A stretch of 57,298 bases of DNA from Thioploca sp. Its GTDB lineage: Bacteria; Pseudomonadota; Gammaproteobacteria; Beggiatoales; Beggiatoaceae. The notes beneath the pieces were generated by a model. The model saw only the letters and a list, made by a program, of their open reading frames with translations, was not told the origin of the DNA and did not search any database. Both the position numbers and the translations under genes were made by a program. The DNA lies in NCBI GenBank assembly GCA_012032555.1, contig JAAUSR010000028.1, positions 1 to 57,298 on the forward strand, read 5' to 3'. Shown here piece by piece: positions 18,498-28,600 of the stretch. Every line of letters starts with the position of its first letter. Position 1 is the stretch's first letter.

Positions 18498-19919
18498 ATG
18501 AAAATAAATATTCTAATAATAATTATTTTACTGCTTAGCAGTTGTGTCACTTCGCCACTTGGCAGACCTCAACTGGTCTTTATGTCAGCAGATAAAATGA
18601 ATAAAATGGGTGTTAGCGCTTTTGACGATTTTAAAAAGGAGCAACCCATTTTAGATAATCCGATTATCCACCAATATGTTGCTTGTATTGCCAATGCTGT
18701 TGTTGCAGAAATTGGTAATCAACTGACTGACCCTAAAGCAGCGAGTGCTTTTCAATCGACTCGTTGGGAAACTGTCGTCTTTCTGGATGAAGATCCAAAT
18801 GCTTTTGCGTTACCTGGTGGTAAGATCGGGGTACATACTGGCTTATTTCAAATCGCGGATAACCCGGATCGCTTAGCTACGGTTATTGGTCATGAAGTCG
18901 CGCATGTTCTGTCACAACATGCTAATGAGCGACTGTCGCAACGAACTGCGGTTGATATTGGTTTGGAACTGGTTGAGATCATTGCGGATACCCGCCAATC
19001 GGCTAACCGAGATTTGATCAAAGGCGCATTAGGTTTAGGGAGCCAATTTGGTATTTTATTACCTTATAGCCGTCTCCATGAAAAAGAAGCTGATTTATTA
19101 GGTTTACAATTAATGGCACGGGCTGGTTTTAACCCCAAAGAAAGTGTTGTCCTCTGGCAGAAGATGGGCCAGTTAAATAAAGAAAAACCTTTTGAATTCT
19201 TTTCAACTCACCCCGCCGATGAAACCCGTATAGCCAGTTTAAATGAAGTTATGCCAACCGCTTGGCAACTTTACCAACAAGCCCAAGCGTTGCATAAAAC
19301 CCCCCATTGCCAAGTTCCAGCTGACTTGAATGAGATCTTATCTACGCCACCTTCAGAAGAGAAATTGGAAACTATCCAAGCTAATTTAGATCCTCAATTA
19401 CTTGAACCCATCGAAGGAATTTCCTTTGAACAATGGGCTAAGATTAATAATGCGCTGCTTTACTTCGAAGGTAAAAAACCATTGGTGTTAAAGCCGATTA
19501 ATTTAAATCAAGAACAGTATGATAAAATCAGTGCCGCCTGGACTAACCGTATGAAAGCAGACAAAACTTTTGGTTTAAGTAAAGTATATACTTATTACTT
19601 TTTCAATGCGAGTCAAGGTCAATTTGCCCAATTGGGTAAAGAAGTCGCTCAGGCTTTCCATGATGGTAAAGATCCCACCAGTACTCCGGCTATTTCTCTG
19701 GAAAAATGGGTAGAAATAAGACACTTTGTTTCTGCTTTGCCTAAATCTAAACAGAAAAATTTAAGTAAACAATTGCAAGATAACTATGGCTTTAGTTTTT
19801 ATGAATGGAACATTCTAGATAATTGGTGGAGTAGAAAAGTTTTTGGTGCCGCTGAGCGAGGTGACAATACCTTACTGAAACAAATGCAGGAGTATGATAG
19901 TAAAACTTCCAAAATATAA
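18498..19919 (+). CDS. M48 family metalloprotease lipoprotein
   Basis: A 473-residue outer-envelope protease. The lipoprotein signal ends in LLSSC with the lipidated Cys at residue 16. The zinc site HEVAH occupies residues 132-136, and HEKEAD at 194-199 supplies the usual third ligand of M48 peptidases (E197). The catalytic domain ends near residue 255 and a STHPADETRIASL segment is typical of LoiP/BepA-like periplasmic members, which degrade misfolded envelope proteins. A C-terminal extension of about 200 residues has two related Trp-containing segments (SFEQWAKI near 312, SLEKWVEI near 396) that I cannot assign. GAGGA lies before the ATG. Confidence 0.9.
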   Translation: MKINILIIIILLLSSCVTSPLGRPQLVFMSADKMNKMGVSAFDDFKKEQPILDNPIIHQYVACIANAVVAEIGNQLTDPKAASAFQSTRWETVVFLDEDPNAFALPGGKIGVHTGLFQIADNPDRLATVIGHEVAHVLSQHANERLSQRTAVDIGLELVEIIADTRQSANRDLIKGALGLGSQFGILLPYSRLHEKEADLLGLQLMARAGFNPKESVVLWQKMGQLNKEKPFEFFSTHPADETRIASLNEVMPTAWQLYQQAQALHKTPHCQVPADLNEILSTPPSEEKLETIQANLDPQLLEPIEGISFEQWAKINNALLYFEGKKPLVLKPINLNQEQYDKISAAWTNRMKADKTFGLSKVYTYYFFNASQGQFAQLGKEVAQAFHDGKDPTSTPAISLEKWVEIRHFVSALPKSKQKNLSKQLQDNYGFSFYEWNILDNWWSRKVFGAAERGDNTLLKQMQEYDSKTSKI

Positions 19920-20409
19920 AATCTTTTCGTAGGTTTGTCTTAACTAACCTAAATACGAATTAAGAGTTAGATAGGGTGAGCAAAAGCGAAGCGCTGCTCA
20001 CCATTTCTCTGCACATACTATAAAAAAATTATGCTGGGCAAAATGCTGTGGTCATCCCATATTATTAACAACGTCATGCATTGAACGGCATTACGATGTG
20101 ATCGTGGCATAAGTAGAATATTTTATCTACGATTGGAATGGCGCACATTCCAAAAGCTATCAGTAGTATTTTTAAAAATTTCAAATAAATAATTGAAAGA
20201 ACAAATCTTTTAGATAAGAATACTTTGGCCATTCCCAAATTATTAGGTATTATTTTTAACCATATAAAGTATGCTAAATGGGGAACTATCAGTGAAGAAA
20301 ATATAATGGAAGAAATAAGGTAAAAATACTCTTCGTATATGTTTGAAACACTTTATTCCTCAATGTAAAATCTATCAAGTCATCGAAAAACTTTACGACG
20401 CATTAAATC
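19920..20409. other. Intergenic stretch after the M48 gene
   Basis: No complete gene is seen. It holds the inverted repeat at 19975-20002, listed separately. Near the right end (about 20318-20440) an open stretch without a start codon reads FIPQCKIYQVIEKLYDALN and runs out of frame into the next gene, hinting that the next gene once had a longer N-terminus. Confidence 0.4.
19975..20002. repeat. Inverted repeat GGTGAGC/GCTCACC
   Basis: GGTGAGC (19975-19981) and GCTCACC (19996-20002) pair around a 14-base loop that contains AAGCGAAGCGCT. It lies 55 bases after the M48 stop. There is no T-run, so it looks like a dispersed palindromic element or an attenuating hairpin. Confidence 0.5.
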
Positions 20410-20994
20410 ATGAACAAGAAATTAATAAATAAACTCAATGAGCTAATAACCTATTTAGAGGATGTTGTTCAAGTGTTGAAAGAAATTGTTGCTGAAGAGA
20501 AGGTATCTCCATTAGATAAAGCACCGCCACCAACTGCAACCGAAGGAATAGATACTTTAACGCATGGATTAAAACAATTCTCCCGTGATCAAGCTAAAAC
20601 TCAGCTAGAGTTGATGAATAAAAAGCAACAAATTGAACCGCTGTTTCGTCAATTGGGTGGTAGCAGTAGTGAGGCAAAACGTCCGAAGGCATATGTTATT
20701 GACCGTATTTTGTGGCATTTATTTGATTTCTCCAGAGAATCTGACATTTTGTCAGAGGTATTTCCATTAGATAAAGTGCAACAACTAACTGCAACCGAAG
20801 AAATAAATGCCTTAGCGCACGAACTAAAACAACTCACTCGTGACCAGGCTAAAACTCAACTAGAGTTGATGAATAAAAAGCAACAAATTGAGCCGCTGTT
20901 TCGTCAATTAGGGAATAGCTATAGTGAGGCAAAACGTCCTAAGGCGTATGTCATTGACCGTATCTTGTGGCATTTATTTGATGTTTCCAAATAA
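20410..20994 (+). CDS. Hypothetical protein with an internal tandem duplication
   Basis: A 194-residue protein of unknown function. After a 30-residue helical N-terminus it consists of two copies of an approximately 80-residue unit: each starts near PLDK, runs through LKQxxRDQAKTQLELMNKKQ and IEPLFRQLG, and ends AKRPKAYVIDRILWHLFD. The copies are offset by exactly 255 bases and are close even at the DNA level, so the duplication is recent. The unit is charged and probably helical. A decayed AAA-type ATPase starts 8 bp downstream, so the two once formed a pair. The ribosome site is weak, and the start may follow a frameshift in a longer ancestor. Confidence 0.65.
   Translation: MNKKLINKLNELITYLEDVVQVLKEIVAEEKVSPLDKAPPPTATEGIDTLTHGLKQFSRDQAKTQLELMNKKQQIEPLFRQLGGSSSEAKRPKAYVIDRILWHLFDFSRESDILSEVFPLDKVQQLTATEEINALAHELKQLTRDQAKTQLELMNKKQQIEPLFRQLGNSYSEAKRPKAYVIDRILWHLFDVSK
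20509..20994 (+). repeat. 255-bp direct tandem duplication
   Basis: The first copy starts at CCATTAGATAAA (20509) and the second at the same 12-mer (20764). Long near-identical stretches follow, including GTTGATGAATAAAAAGCAAC in both. Confidence 0.85.
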
Positions 20995-21001
20995 AGTAGA
21001 T

Positions 21002-21303
21002 ATGTATATCAAATCACTTGAATATTGGGATTCTGCCGCAGAATAGCAATTAACATTATTGAAATTAGATAATCCGTTGACTTTATTGGTTGGAGCTTCT
21101 GGCGTGGGGAAGACGTAAATATTGCGTGCGTTACTAAATTTGAAAAAAATTGCCAATGGTGCGCGACGTTAAATGGAATCAAGTGGGCAATAGAATTTAA
21201 CGCCGATAACGAACATTCATTGGTATCGTTGGAAGGGTGAATTTGATAATCTTATCTCTCAAGGTCTTTTCAAATTTGGAGATGATGATGACGACTTTTT
21301 ATA
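21002..21303 (+). pseudogene. Decayed AAA-type ATPase gene
   Basis: From an ATG at 21002 one frame reads MYIKSLEYWDSAAE, a TAG stop, QLTLLKLDNPLTLLVG, the Walker A motif GASGVGKT, a TAA stop, then ILRALLNLKKIANG. Reading then shifts frame to LNGIKWAIEFNADNEHSLV and again to WKGEFDNLISQGLF. Two in-frame stops and at least two shifts kill it. The remains match the N-terminal part of AAA-type ATP-binding proteins that often sit beside small partner or effector genes. Nothing of the Walker B half is left before the next gene. Confidence 0.75.
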
Positions 21304-21373
21304 ATTGCTTGTCGGTCACCATGAGGACATATCATCAAGTTATCTCGAGCTATCATAACGGGGAATAATTCTA

Positions 21374-22651
21374 TCAACATTGCTTTAGGAACACTACCGA
21401 ATTTCTTATCACCTTTGGTAAAGTAAATTTGAAGTTAGTTCCTTTACCAACTTCACTTTCAAGCCAAATGGTACCACCATTCTTTTCTACCAGATCTTTA
21501 CATAGATTTAAACCTAGCCCAGTACCTTGCTCACCGTCAGTCCCCGTATTTGTATATTGCATATCAATATGGAATAATTTTGAAATATCTTCAGGTTTGA
21601 TACCTACACCGCTATCTGATACGGTAATTTCTATATCGGTTTCATAGTGAGATCGGGTTAAAATTTCAACAATTCCACCGGTCGGCGTGAATTTTAAAGC
21701 ATTTGAAATCAAATTACGCAGAATGGTATTGAGCATATTGCTGTCAGCATAAACGATGAGTCCTTTGGTTATCGAGTTTTTAAGAGTAATCTGTTTTTGT
21801 TCAGCTTTTGGAGTAAACAGATCCAGATTAGATTCGACTACTTTATCTAATTCTAACTCTTGCAAATGATATTTAATGATCCCCCGCTGGATTGTTGACC
21901 AAGTGAGTAAATTTTCCAGCAGCGCATAAAGTTGTTCAACCGTTTTTTGTAATCTCTTGATATCAGATATGATTTCATCTTTACTGGCAGTCTCAAGGGT
22001 CTCTTCGAGCAGTTGAGAATATCCTAATAATGCTTGAAATGGACTTCTCAGATCGTGCGAAATAATAGAGAAAAACTTATCTTTGCTGGCGTTGAGTTCA
22101 TGTAATTGGGCATTTTTTTGCTGTAACTCAATTTTTTGCGCTTCTAATTCCGCTGTTCGTTCCTTAACTTGGCATTCTAGGGTCGCATTGAATCGTTCTA
22201 ATTCTTGGTTGATTTGTTGAAGAATAGCATTTTGTTCTTCTAGTTGTTTATCTTGGAAATAACTTCGCGTGGCTTCTGAAACAGTCAAGATCAGATCCAT
22301 TTGTTCCCAAGGTTTCGCAATATAACGATAGAGGTTGGCATAATTAACTGCATTCCCAATGGCAATCGCGTCAGCTTGTCCCGTTAGCAAAATTTTTAAC
22401 GTTTTCGGTAACCGGGTATGAATTTTTTGCAATAGCACATCACCTTTGATCCCTGGCATAATTTGATCACAAAGTACCACTGGAATATCAATATTATCTT
22501 TTTCTAAACTTTCAATAATTTCTAAAGTTTCCTCACCATTATCTACTGTTTCAATATCATACTCTTTACCAAAATGGCGTTTTAGTTGCTCTTTGAGGCT
22601 GGTGAGAATCATTTTTTCATCATCTATACAAAAAATTACCGGTTTTTTCAT
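21374..22651 (-). CDS. Response regulator-histidine kinase hybrid
   Basis: A 425-residue cytoplasmic signalling protein. Residues 1-130 are a receiver domain with the phosphoacceptor D62 (LCDQIMPG), acidic pair DD at 10-11, T at LLTGQ and the conserved K in IAKPWE. A coiled coil (about 135-190) leads to a HisKA domain with H199 (SHDLRS) and an HATPase domain with N box (NLISNALKF), G1 (DSGVGI) and G2 (GTGLGL). An RR in front of a kinase usually makes the kinase output depend on an upstream kinase. It has no sensor or membrane segment. GGAAAAAT precedes the ATG. It is the last gene of the minus-strand signalling block. Confidence 0.9.
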   Translation of the reverse strand: MKKPVIFCIDDEKMILTSLKEQLKRHFGKEYDIETVDNGEETLEIIESLEKDNIDIPVVLCDQIMPGIKGDVLLQKIHTRLPKTLKILLTGQADAIAIGNAVNYANLYRYIAKPWEQMDLILTVSEATRSYFQDKQLEEQNAILQQINQELERFNATLECQVKERTAELEAQKIELQQKNAQLHELNASKDKFFSIISHDLRSPFQALLGYSQLLEETLETASKDEIISDIKRLQKTVEQLYALLENLLTWSTIQRGIIKYHLQELELDKVVESNLDLFTPKAEQKQITLKNSITKGLIVYADSNMLNTILRNLISNALKFTPTGGIVEILTRSHYETDIEITVSDSGVGIKPEDISKLFHIDMQYTNTGTDGEQGTGLGLNLCKDLVEKNGGTIWLESEVGKGTNFKFTLPKVIRNSVVFLKQC

Positions 22652-22717
22652 TATTTTTCCTTCAATACCGGAACAAATTTAATTTATCAATACTTCAGTT
22701 TTATACTGGATGGTACC

Positions 22718-22930
22718 CTATTTTGAGCACATGTTATTCAAACTGGATTCTAGGATCTCAATTAATTTTCGCTCACTCCAAGGTTTATGTAAACAATAAT
22801 GGAGGTTAGCTTCACGTTGTGCCCATTCAATGGCATCTTCATCGGCTTGTCCGGTAAGCATTACTTTAATAATATTAGGAAATCTTTGATGAACTTGAAC
22901 CAACAATTCATCACCTTACCTTTCATTATT
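22718..22930 (-). pseudogene. Truncated response regulator copy
   Basis: A 62-residue open stretch (MLVQVHQRFPN... to the end) equals the C-terminal half of the single-domain response regulator at 25237-25635, with most residues identical, including VMLTGQA and HKPWSE. The phosphoacceptor half is missing. Just upstream the DNA still reads MKG then a frameshift then KGDELLVQ, showing the cut end. It lies on the opposite side of the P-type ATPase from its intact copy, so a duplication spanned or inserted the ATPase. Confidence 0.8.
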
Positions 22931-22968
22931 TTTCGGGATATTTTTTCATCCCAGCTTTTGATTCACAT

Positions 22969-25077
22969 TTAAGGGGAGTGAGGCTGAAGAGACATAGTCA
23001 AGTTACTCGATACTTTCGGCTTTGCCTCTTGATGCTTCACCAGTGGCCATAGCGTATTAGATAACCCCACCACACTGCCGATATAGTATATCCCCATTCC
23101 AATTGCAAGATTAAAGTGTAAGAAGTATACCCCGCTGATACAGATCACCCCAGGTACAATGGTAGTGAGAAAATTAGAATGCATAGTATTTTCAAATTCA
23201 TCGGCTAAGTGGAACAGTTGTTGAAGATGGTTTAGAGTGCCATCCATCAGGATGATTTGTGCGGTATCCGTAGCCGCAGTAGCCGCTCCTTTAAGAGAAA
23301 TGGATACTTGGGCCGATTTGAGCGCAATCGCATCGTTAATGCCATCGCCAATAAAACAAACAAATTGGCCTCGTTCATTCAGTTGCTTAACCAAGTTGGC
23401 TTTATTTTCAGGTAGAACTTCAGCAAAGTAGTGTTCAATACCCAAAGTTTCTGCCATTCGCCGCGTGGGATGTTCGTGATCACCTGAAATAATGTAAAGT
23501 TTCATCCCGCGTTGTTTCAGGTAGCGAAGGATTTCAATGGCCTCGGGACGAAGGTTAGGGTGCATTTCCAAGATACCACTAAGTTGTTGCTCGATAGCCA
23601 GATAAATTAGCGAAAATCCTTCGGTTTCTGCCGGCGTTTGGATAAATTGTACCACTTCGGGTAGTTCAATGCCTTCGCGGCTCATGAAACGGGCACTACC
23701 CACTCGAATCAGCTGACCGTCAATCCTGACTTTGATGCCATAACCCACTTCATAGTGGGCTTCATCTAAGCTGGGTATTTCTAGGTGTTGACTGGCAGCT
23801 TGGTCTATAATTGCTTTGGCTATGGGATGTGATTGCCGATATTCAGCCGCTGCCGCATAAGCTAATAGCGTATTCTCATCCCAATCACCTAAACAGTGAA
23901 TTTTACCAACCGTGGGTTGTTCCAAAGTCAGGGTGCCAGTTTTGTCAAAGATCACCGTATCAACTTGACGCAGGGATTCTAATACCCGACCATCTTTGAC
24001 CAGAATGCCACGGCGAGAGAGCAGTTGTAAATAGCTCAATACACTGATAGGACCTAAGTAAATCATGTTAGCACCCAAGGCTGACCAAAGTACTGTCAGC
24101 GCATCTCCTGATCCCCTTAGTAGCCAAGTGACCGCACTGATGCCTAATTCGACGGGCAAAAAGGTATACGCAATTTTTTGTCCACGAATAATTAGTTTAT
24201 CTTTATAGTGTTGAGTGTTATTAAGTACTTGACCGATTTGGGCAGCAACCGTTTCTTCGCCGGCCATTTCAACTTGAATGCGAAGGCGCCCGGATAATAA
24301 CAGCGTTGCGGCAAACACCTGATCACCAGCAGCTTTTTCCACTGGCTGACTTTCGCCGGTAAGGAGATGCTGGTCAATGATTGCCAAACCGTCCTGAATT
24401 TGCCCATCCACCGGAACAATTTCTCCGGCGTTGACGATCACCATATCACCCACCTGAATGTGAGTAAAATCGACTTCGATTTCTACACCGTCTCTTTCGA
24501 GCCACACCCGTGACGGATGATCACTAAAAACATTAATGAGTTGTTTTTTAGACTGATCTTCAGTCTGTTCGATAATTTTAACAATAAATCCACCGATTAA
24601 ACCAGCCAAAGCCGCTAAAATTAAATGGCCATTAGCCAGCATACCCAACATTAAAATACCATTAACTAAAAATAGGCTAACCAACCGCCCGGCTTGAAAG
24701 TCACGCCAAATAAAGTGAAACATATTTCTTGATAAGTACAGCACGCCAATGATACTGAGTACCGTAAACAGAGGAAACATTCCCCCTAAGAAAGCAGTTA
24801 TAACTGTTCCCACAGAAATCAATAGATTACGGTTAACATGTTGCTGAGCTTTTTGCAAGCTTTGGCTTATTGAACTCGGATCGGCATTTAACTGTTGTTG
24901 ACGTTCCTTGCTACTTAAGGCACTTTTCACATCTTGGAAGAGTTGTTTAGGACTAAACTGTTTAGTTGGTGAAGAATGAAGGTTCTTTGCCAGTGCTTGA
25001 TTGGTACGAGATTTATCATAGTAATGGGTTAGCCAGTAAGATGCCGCACTGCTGATTAAAGTCAGTTCAATTAACAT
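22969..25077 (-). CDS. P1B-like P-type ATPase without a CPC metal motif
   Basis: A 702-residue P-type ATPase. Phosphorylation motif DKTGTLT (about residue 378), actuator TGES (about 240), the nucleotide-domain HP dipeptide (SHPIAK) and GDGIND (about 577) are intact, so ATP hydrolysis is expected. Order and length fit heavy-metal P1B pumps. But the membrane site that holds CPC, SPC or CPH in known metal pumps reads NMIYLGPISV (about 335-344), with no Cys, and there is no N-terminal heavy-metal binding domain; instead a cytosolic leader of about 80 charged residues. The cargo is therefore unknown. It is embedded in a signalling block of response regulators and kinases. Confidence 0.85.
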   Translation of the reverse strand: MLIELTLISSAASYWLTHYYDKSRTNQALAKNLHSSPTKQFSPKQLFQDVKSALSSKERQQQLNADPSSISQSLQKAQQHVNRNLLISVGTVITAFLGGMFPLFTVLSIIGVLYLSRNMFHFIWRDFQAGRLVSLFLVNGILMLGMLANGHLILAALAGLIGGFIVKIIEQTEDQSKKQLINVFSDHPSRVWLERDGVEIEVDFTHIQVGDMVIVNAGEIVPVDGQIQDGLAIIDQHLLTGESQPVEKAAGDQVFAATLLLSGRLRIQVEMAGEETVAAQIGQVLNNTQHYKDKLIIRGQKIAYTFLPVELGISAVTWLLRGSGDALTVLWSALGANMIYLGPISVLSYLQLLSRRGILVKDGRVLESLRQVDTVIFDKTGTLTLEQPTVGKIHCLGDWDENTLLAYAAAAEYRQSHPIAKAIIDQAASQHLEIPSLDEAHYEVGYGIKVRIDGQLIRVGSARFMSREGIELPEVVQFIQTPAETEGFSLIYLAIEQQLSGILEMHPNLRPEAIEILRYLKQRGMKLYIISGDHEHPTRRMAETLGIEHYFAEVLPENKANLVKQLNERGQFVCFIGDGINDAIALKSAQVSISLKGAATAATDTAQIILMDGTLNHLQQLFHLADEFENTMHSNFLTTIVPGVICISGVYFLHFNLAIGMGIYYIGSVVGLSNTLWPLVKHQEAKPKVSSNLTMSLQPHSP

Positions 25078-25236
25078 GAAAATTCGTTTAATTTTTGAGA
25101 TAAATATTGAAATAGTTAGCCAAAATCTTGACCGGCAGAAGGACCATCAGGTTGATATCTGTGCCCACAATATTTTTAAAATCAGAATAGGTATGATAAC
25201 TGCCATTCCTCAAGCGCCTCAGTGCTCATATTTTGA

Positions 25237-25635
25237 TCACGTATTACCCAAACTAGATTCTAGAACTGCAATTAATTCTTGTTCACTCCAAGGTTTATGT
25301 ATACAATAACCAAGGTTAGCTTCACGTCGTGCCCGTTCAATGGCATCTTCATTGGCTTGTCCGGTGAGCATTACTTTAGTAATATTGGGAAACTTTTGAT
25401 GAACCTGGACTAAGAATTCATCACCCTTCATTTGCGGCATTAACCAATCTGAAACGATGACCATAATTTGCACACCATCTTTGCTTAACTCTTCAAGGAT
25501 CTCTAAAGCTTCAATAGCACTTTCAGCACATTCATAAGTATAATTTTTACTAAAGTGCTTTTTAAGTTGTGCTTTGAGGCTTTTTAAAATGGTTTTCTCA
25601 TCATCAACACATAAAATTACTTTTTTATCGGACAT
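25237..25635 (-). CDS. Single-domain response regulator
   Basis: A 132-residue receiver domain with no output domain. Phosphoacceptor is D63 (VSDWLMP), with acidic pair D11-D12, the conserved T in MLTGQA and K in HKPWSE. The ATG at 25635 is preferred over one at 25641 because GGAG sits 6 bases before it and directly abuts the other. It begins about 45 bases after the giant kinase stop, in the same direction, so it is the likely phosphoacceptor of that kinase. A C-terminal piece of a second copy lies beyond the P-type ATPase. Confidence 0.9.
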   Translation of the reverse strand: MSDKKVILCVDDEKTILKSLKAQLKKHFSKNYTYECAESAIEALEILEELSKDGVQIMVIVSDWLMPQMKGDEFLVQVHQKFPNITKVMLTGQANEDAIERARREANLGYCIHKPWSEQELIAVLESSLGNT

Positions 25636-25682
25636 ATTCATCTCCAGTTTTGAGGGACCACTGCTGTTAAGTTTATCTTATT

Positions 25683-28600
25683 TTAAGTTATTATCACTGG
25701 TAAAAATATACTAAAGGTGGTTTTGCCCGGTTGACTCTCGACCATAATATTTCCCTGATGTTTATCGATAATTTTTTTAACAATATCGAGTCCCAAACCA
25801 CTCCCTTCCCCCGCTCCTTTGGTGGTAAAAAAAGGTTCAAAAATACGGTCTTTAATTTCTGCTGGAATACCTACCCCAGAATCGGTGATTTGAACTACCA
25901 CTTGTTCTGCCTGTGAGAACACCTCAATGTCTAATTGTCCGTGGTTATTCATCGCCTGAATAGCATTATGAATAAGATTAGTCCAGACTTGATTTAATTC
26001 ATCTGGGTAACACAGAATTTCTGGTATCTCCTGATAATTGGTAGTTAATTCAATACCGTGTTTCAATTGATTATGATACAAGGTCAGTACCACATTAAGA
26101 CCTTCTATGAGATTTGCTTTAACGGCTTGCCCAGAATGATCATAACGGGCATAGCTTTTGAGCGCAAAAATAATTTTCGAGGCTCTTTCAACAGCGGTCT
26201 CAATATTTTGGCTATTGGTTTGTTGGGTAGCAAGATCATAAGCCACTTGCAAAATGAGCTCGCTGTTAGCAGCGGTCAATAGCGGGATAAAAGGCTCGAT
26301 ATCCCGATAGATACCCATATCAACTAAAGTATCAGCGATATCATCAGCATCTTCAAGGTCTTGTTCTTCTAGTTCCTTGATAAGCGCACGTTTTAACTGG
26401 CGTTCTTCTCGAGATGTCAAGGGAGATTTCGGTTGAAAAGCTTGTTGGGTAAATGTGAAAAACCGCTCCTGTTGTTCAACGCTTAGTTCTCGAAGTAGCT
26501 GGGGTAGTTGGTGAATAGAATCATTAAGGGCATCACTAATATTGTTGATAGAAGCACGAATAGCACCCAGTGGAGTATTAATTTCGTGGGCAATCCCAGC
26601 AATAAGTTGACCCAGAGCGGCCATTTTTTCAGATTGAATCAGTTCTTGTTGAGTGGCCTTGAGATGTTCCAACGTTTGAGATAGTTCTTGAGTACGTTCT
26701 TCAACTTTGCTTTCAAGCGTACGGTTATATTCTGCTAAGTTTTCATATAAACGGGCATTTTCTAGTGAAATAGCGGCTTGGGCACCTAATAATTGTACCG
26801 TTTCAACCCGTTCTGGCGTAAAGGCTCCTATGGTCAGATTATTTTCTAAATAAACGATACCAACCAATTTATTTTGATTGATTAAAGGAACACAAAGAAT
26901 CGATTTGGGTTGATGGCTAATAATATAGGGATCTTGGGTAAATTGACCTTCTTTGGTAGCATTATTTAACACTATCGCTTCTTGAGTGCGAGCCACATAG
27001 TTAACAATTGTAGTAGCTAATTGAATTTCTCTTGCTTTCTCATAATTTTCACTCACCTCGATGACCCAGTTTCCAGCCTGTTCTGAGAGTAAATACCCTT
27101 GTTCTGCTCCCGCATTTTCAATAATAATTTGTATCATGGTTTTTAATAGGTGATTTAACCGCATCTCCCGAGATAGCGTTTGGGAAGCTTTTACTACACT
27201 TTTTAAATCTAAAAAAACGGCATCGGTTAAAACAGTTTTGGGTTCAAAGGTAGTGGTGATCGTTCCTGGTATCTTGGTAGTCGCTGGTACCAGAAGTTGT
27301 GGGTAACGATTGTCTAAATCCTGTACTTTAGCCACCGCCCCCCAACGTTGATAAGCATAACGAGCATCCTTTAAATAGACTTGAGCGATTTTGGTGTTTC
27401 CTCTTGCCAAATAAAAGCGGCCAGCCAGTTCGGAGGCTAAAGCTTCTTCATTAACATATTCATTTTCTCGAGCTAATTCGATAGCGCGATCATAATGTTC
27501 TCTGGCTTCACCATTTTGGTTTAACACTCGGCAACGCTCGGCTTCGACCAGATGAAATTTATGTAGATGGTTCATGGGCGCATGTTTGGCGTACTTTTCC
27601 ATTTTTTCTTGGTTAAAGTTTACCTGGTTGAGAATATTTTGTTGTTCGGTGACAGAGGAGTCGAGATATAGTGCTAACTGAGTTAGAGAATCATAAAAAT
27701 AAAATACTGGGATTAATAATGAGTTAGACATGCCGAATAAATATTTTTCTGCTAATATCGCATTTTCAATAGCTTGAAGATATGTTTGAAACAGGTAACA
27801 GAAAATCAGTTGATTGACGTATAATAAAACAAGGGTTGAAGCATTATCATCTTCTCGTTGAAGCAACAATCTATTTGTTTGACCAGGTGATTGATGGATT
27901 AAATGATGTAGAAAAGAATCGTTTTGTCTATGCTCTAATAGACTTAAAATGACTTGGTAGATAATTTTATTATATCTAATGCTAAGTTCCTGTTTTGTTT
28001 TAGTTAAGCTATGATTATAGCACTCAATTTCTTGTTTGATTGCTATTAATTCCTTACCACATAAATAGGAATGGAAACAGTATACAAATGCACTATAACC
28101 ACTATAGACAATATCACCGGTTTCTAAACCAGTTTGATAAGCTTCGAGTAAAGGTTTAAGCGTATTTTTAACATGTGTTTTAGTATGTGTTATGGTAAAA
28201 TTATTTAATTCTAATACTTTGGCTTTTAATTCTTTAGCACCCAGATGTTCTACCAGCTTAGTAGCCAATTCACCAAATTGAAAAGCCATTTCAATATTTC
28301 CTATCGCTCCACACGTAACACCACAACCAACATAACCCATAGCAGATTCTTTCGTATTGCCATAAATCATAGATAAATTGACTATTTTAGCTGCCATCAG
28401 TCCATAAAGATTCACTTTCCCTAAGGCAAAGCACGCCGTCATTACCGTTGAAAGTAATCGCACCACTGCTAATTTATCAGGCGCTGTCATCATTAGCATC
28501 TTGCTAAAAACATTAATTGGTTTTTCTGCTAACTTGACAGTAATTTCTGTAAGCACTTGTTGAAAATCCAATTGACTTGGGTTTTCCGGAAAGTTCACAT

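Noticed and set aside
24192-24419. 75-residue minus-strand frame inside the P-type ATPase
   Set aside because: It overlaps the actuator domain in another frame and has no independent start signal.
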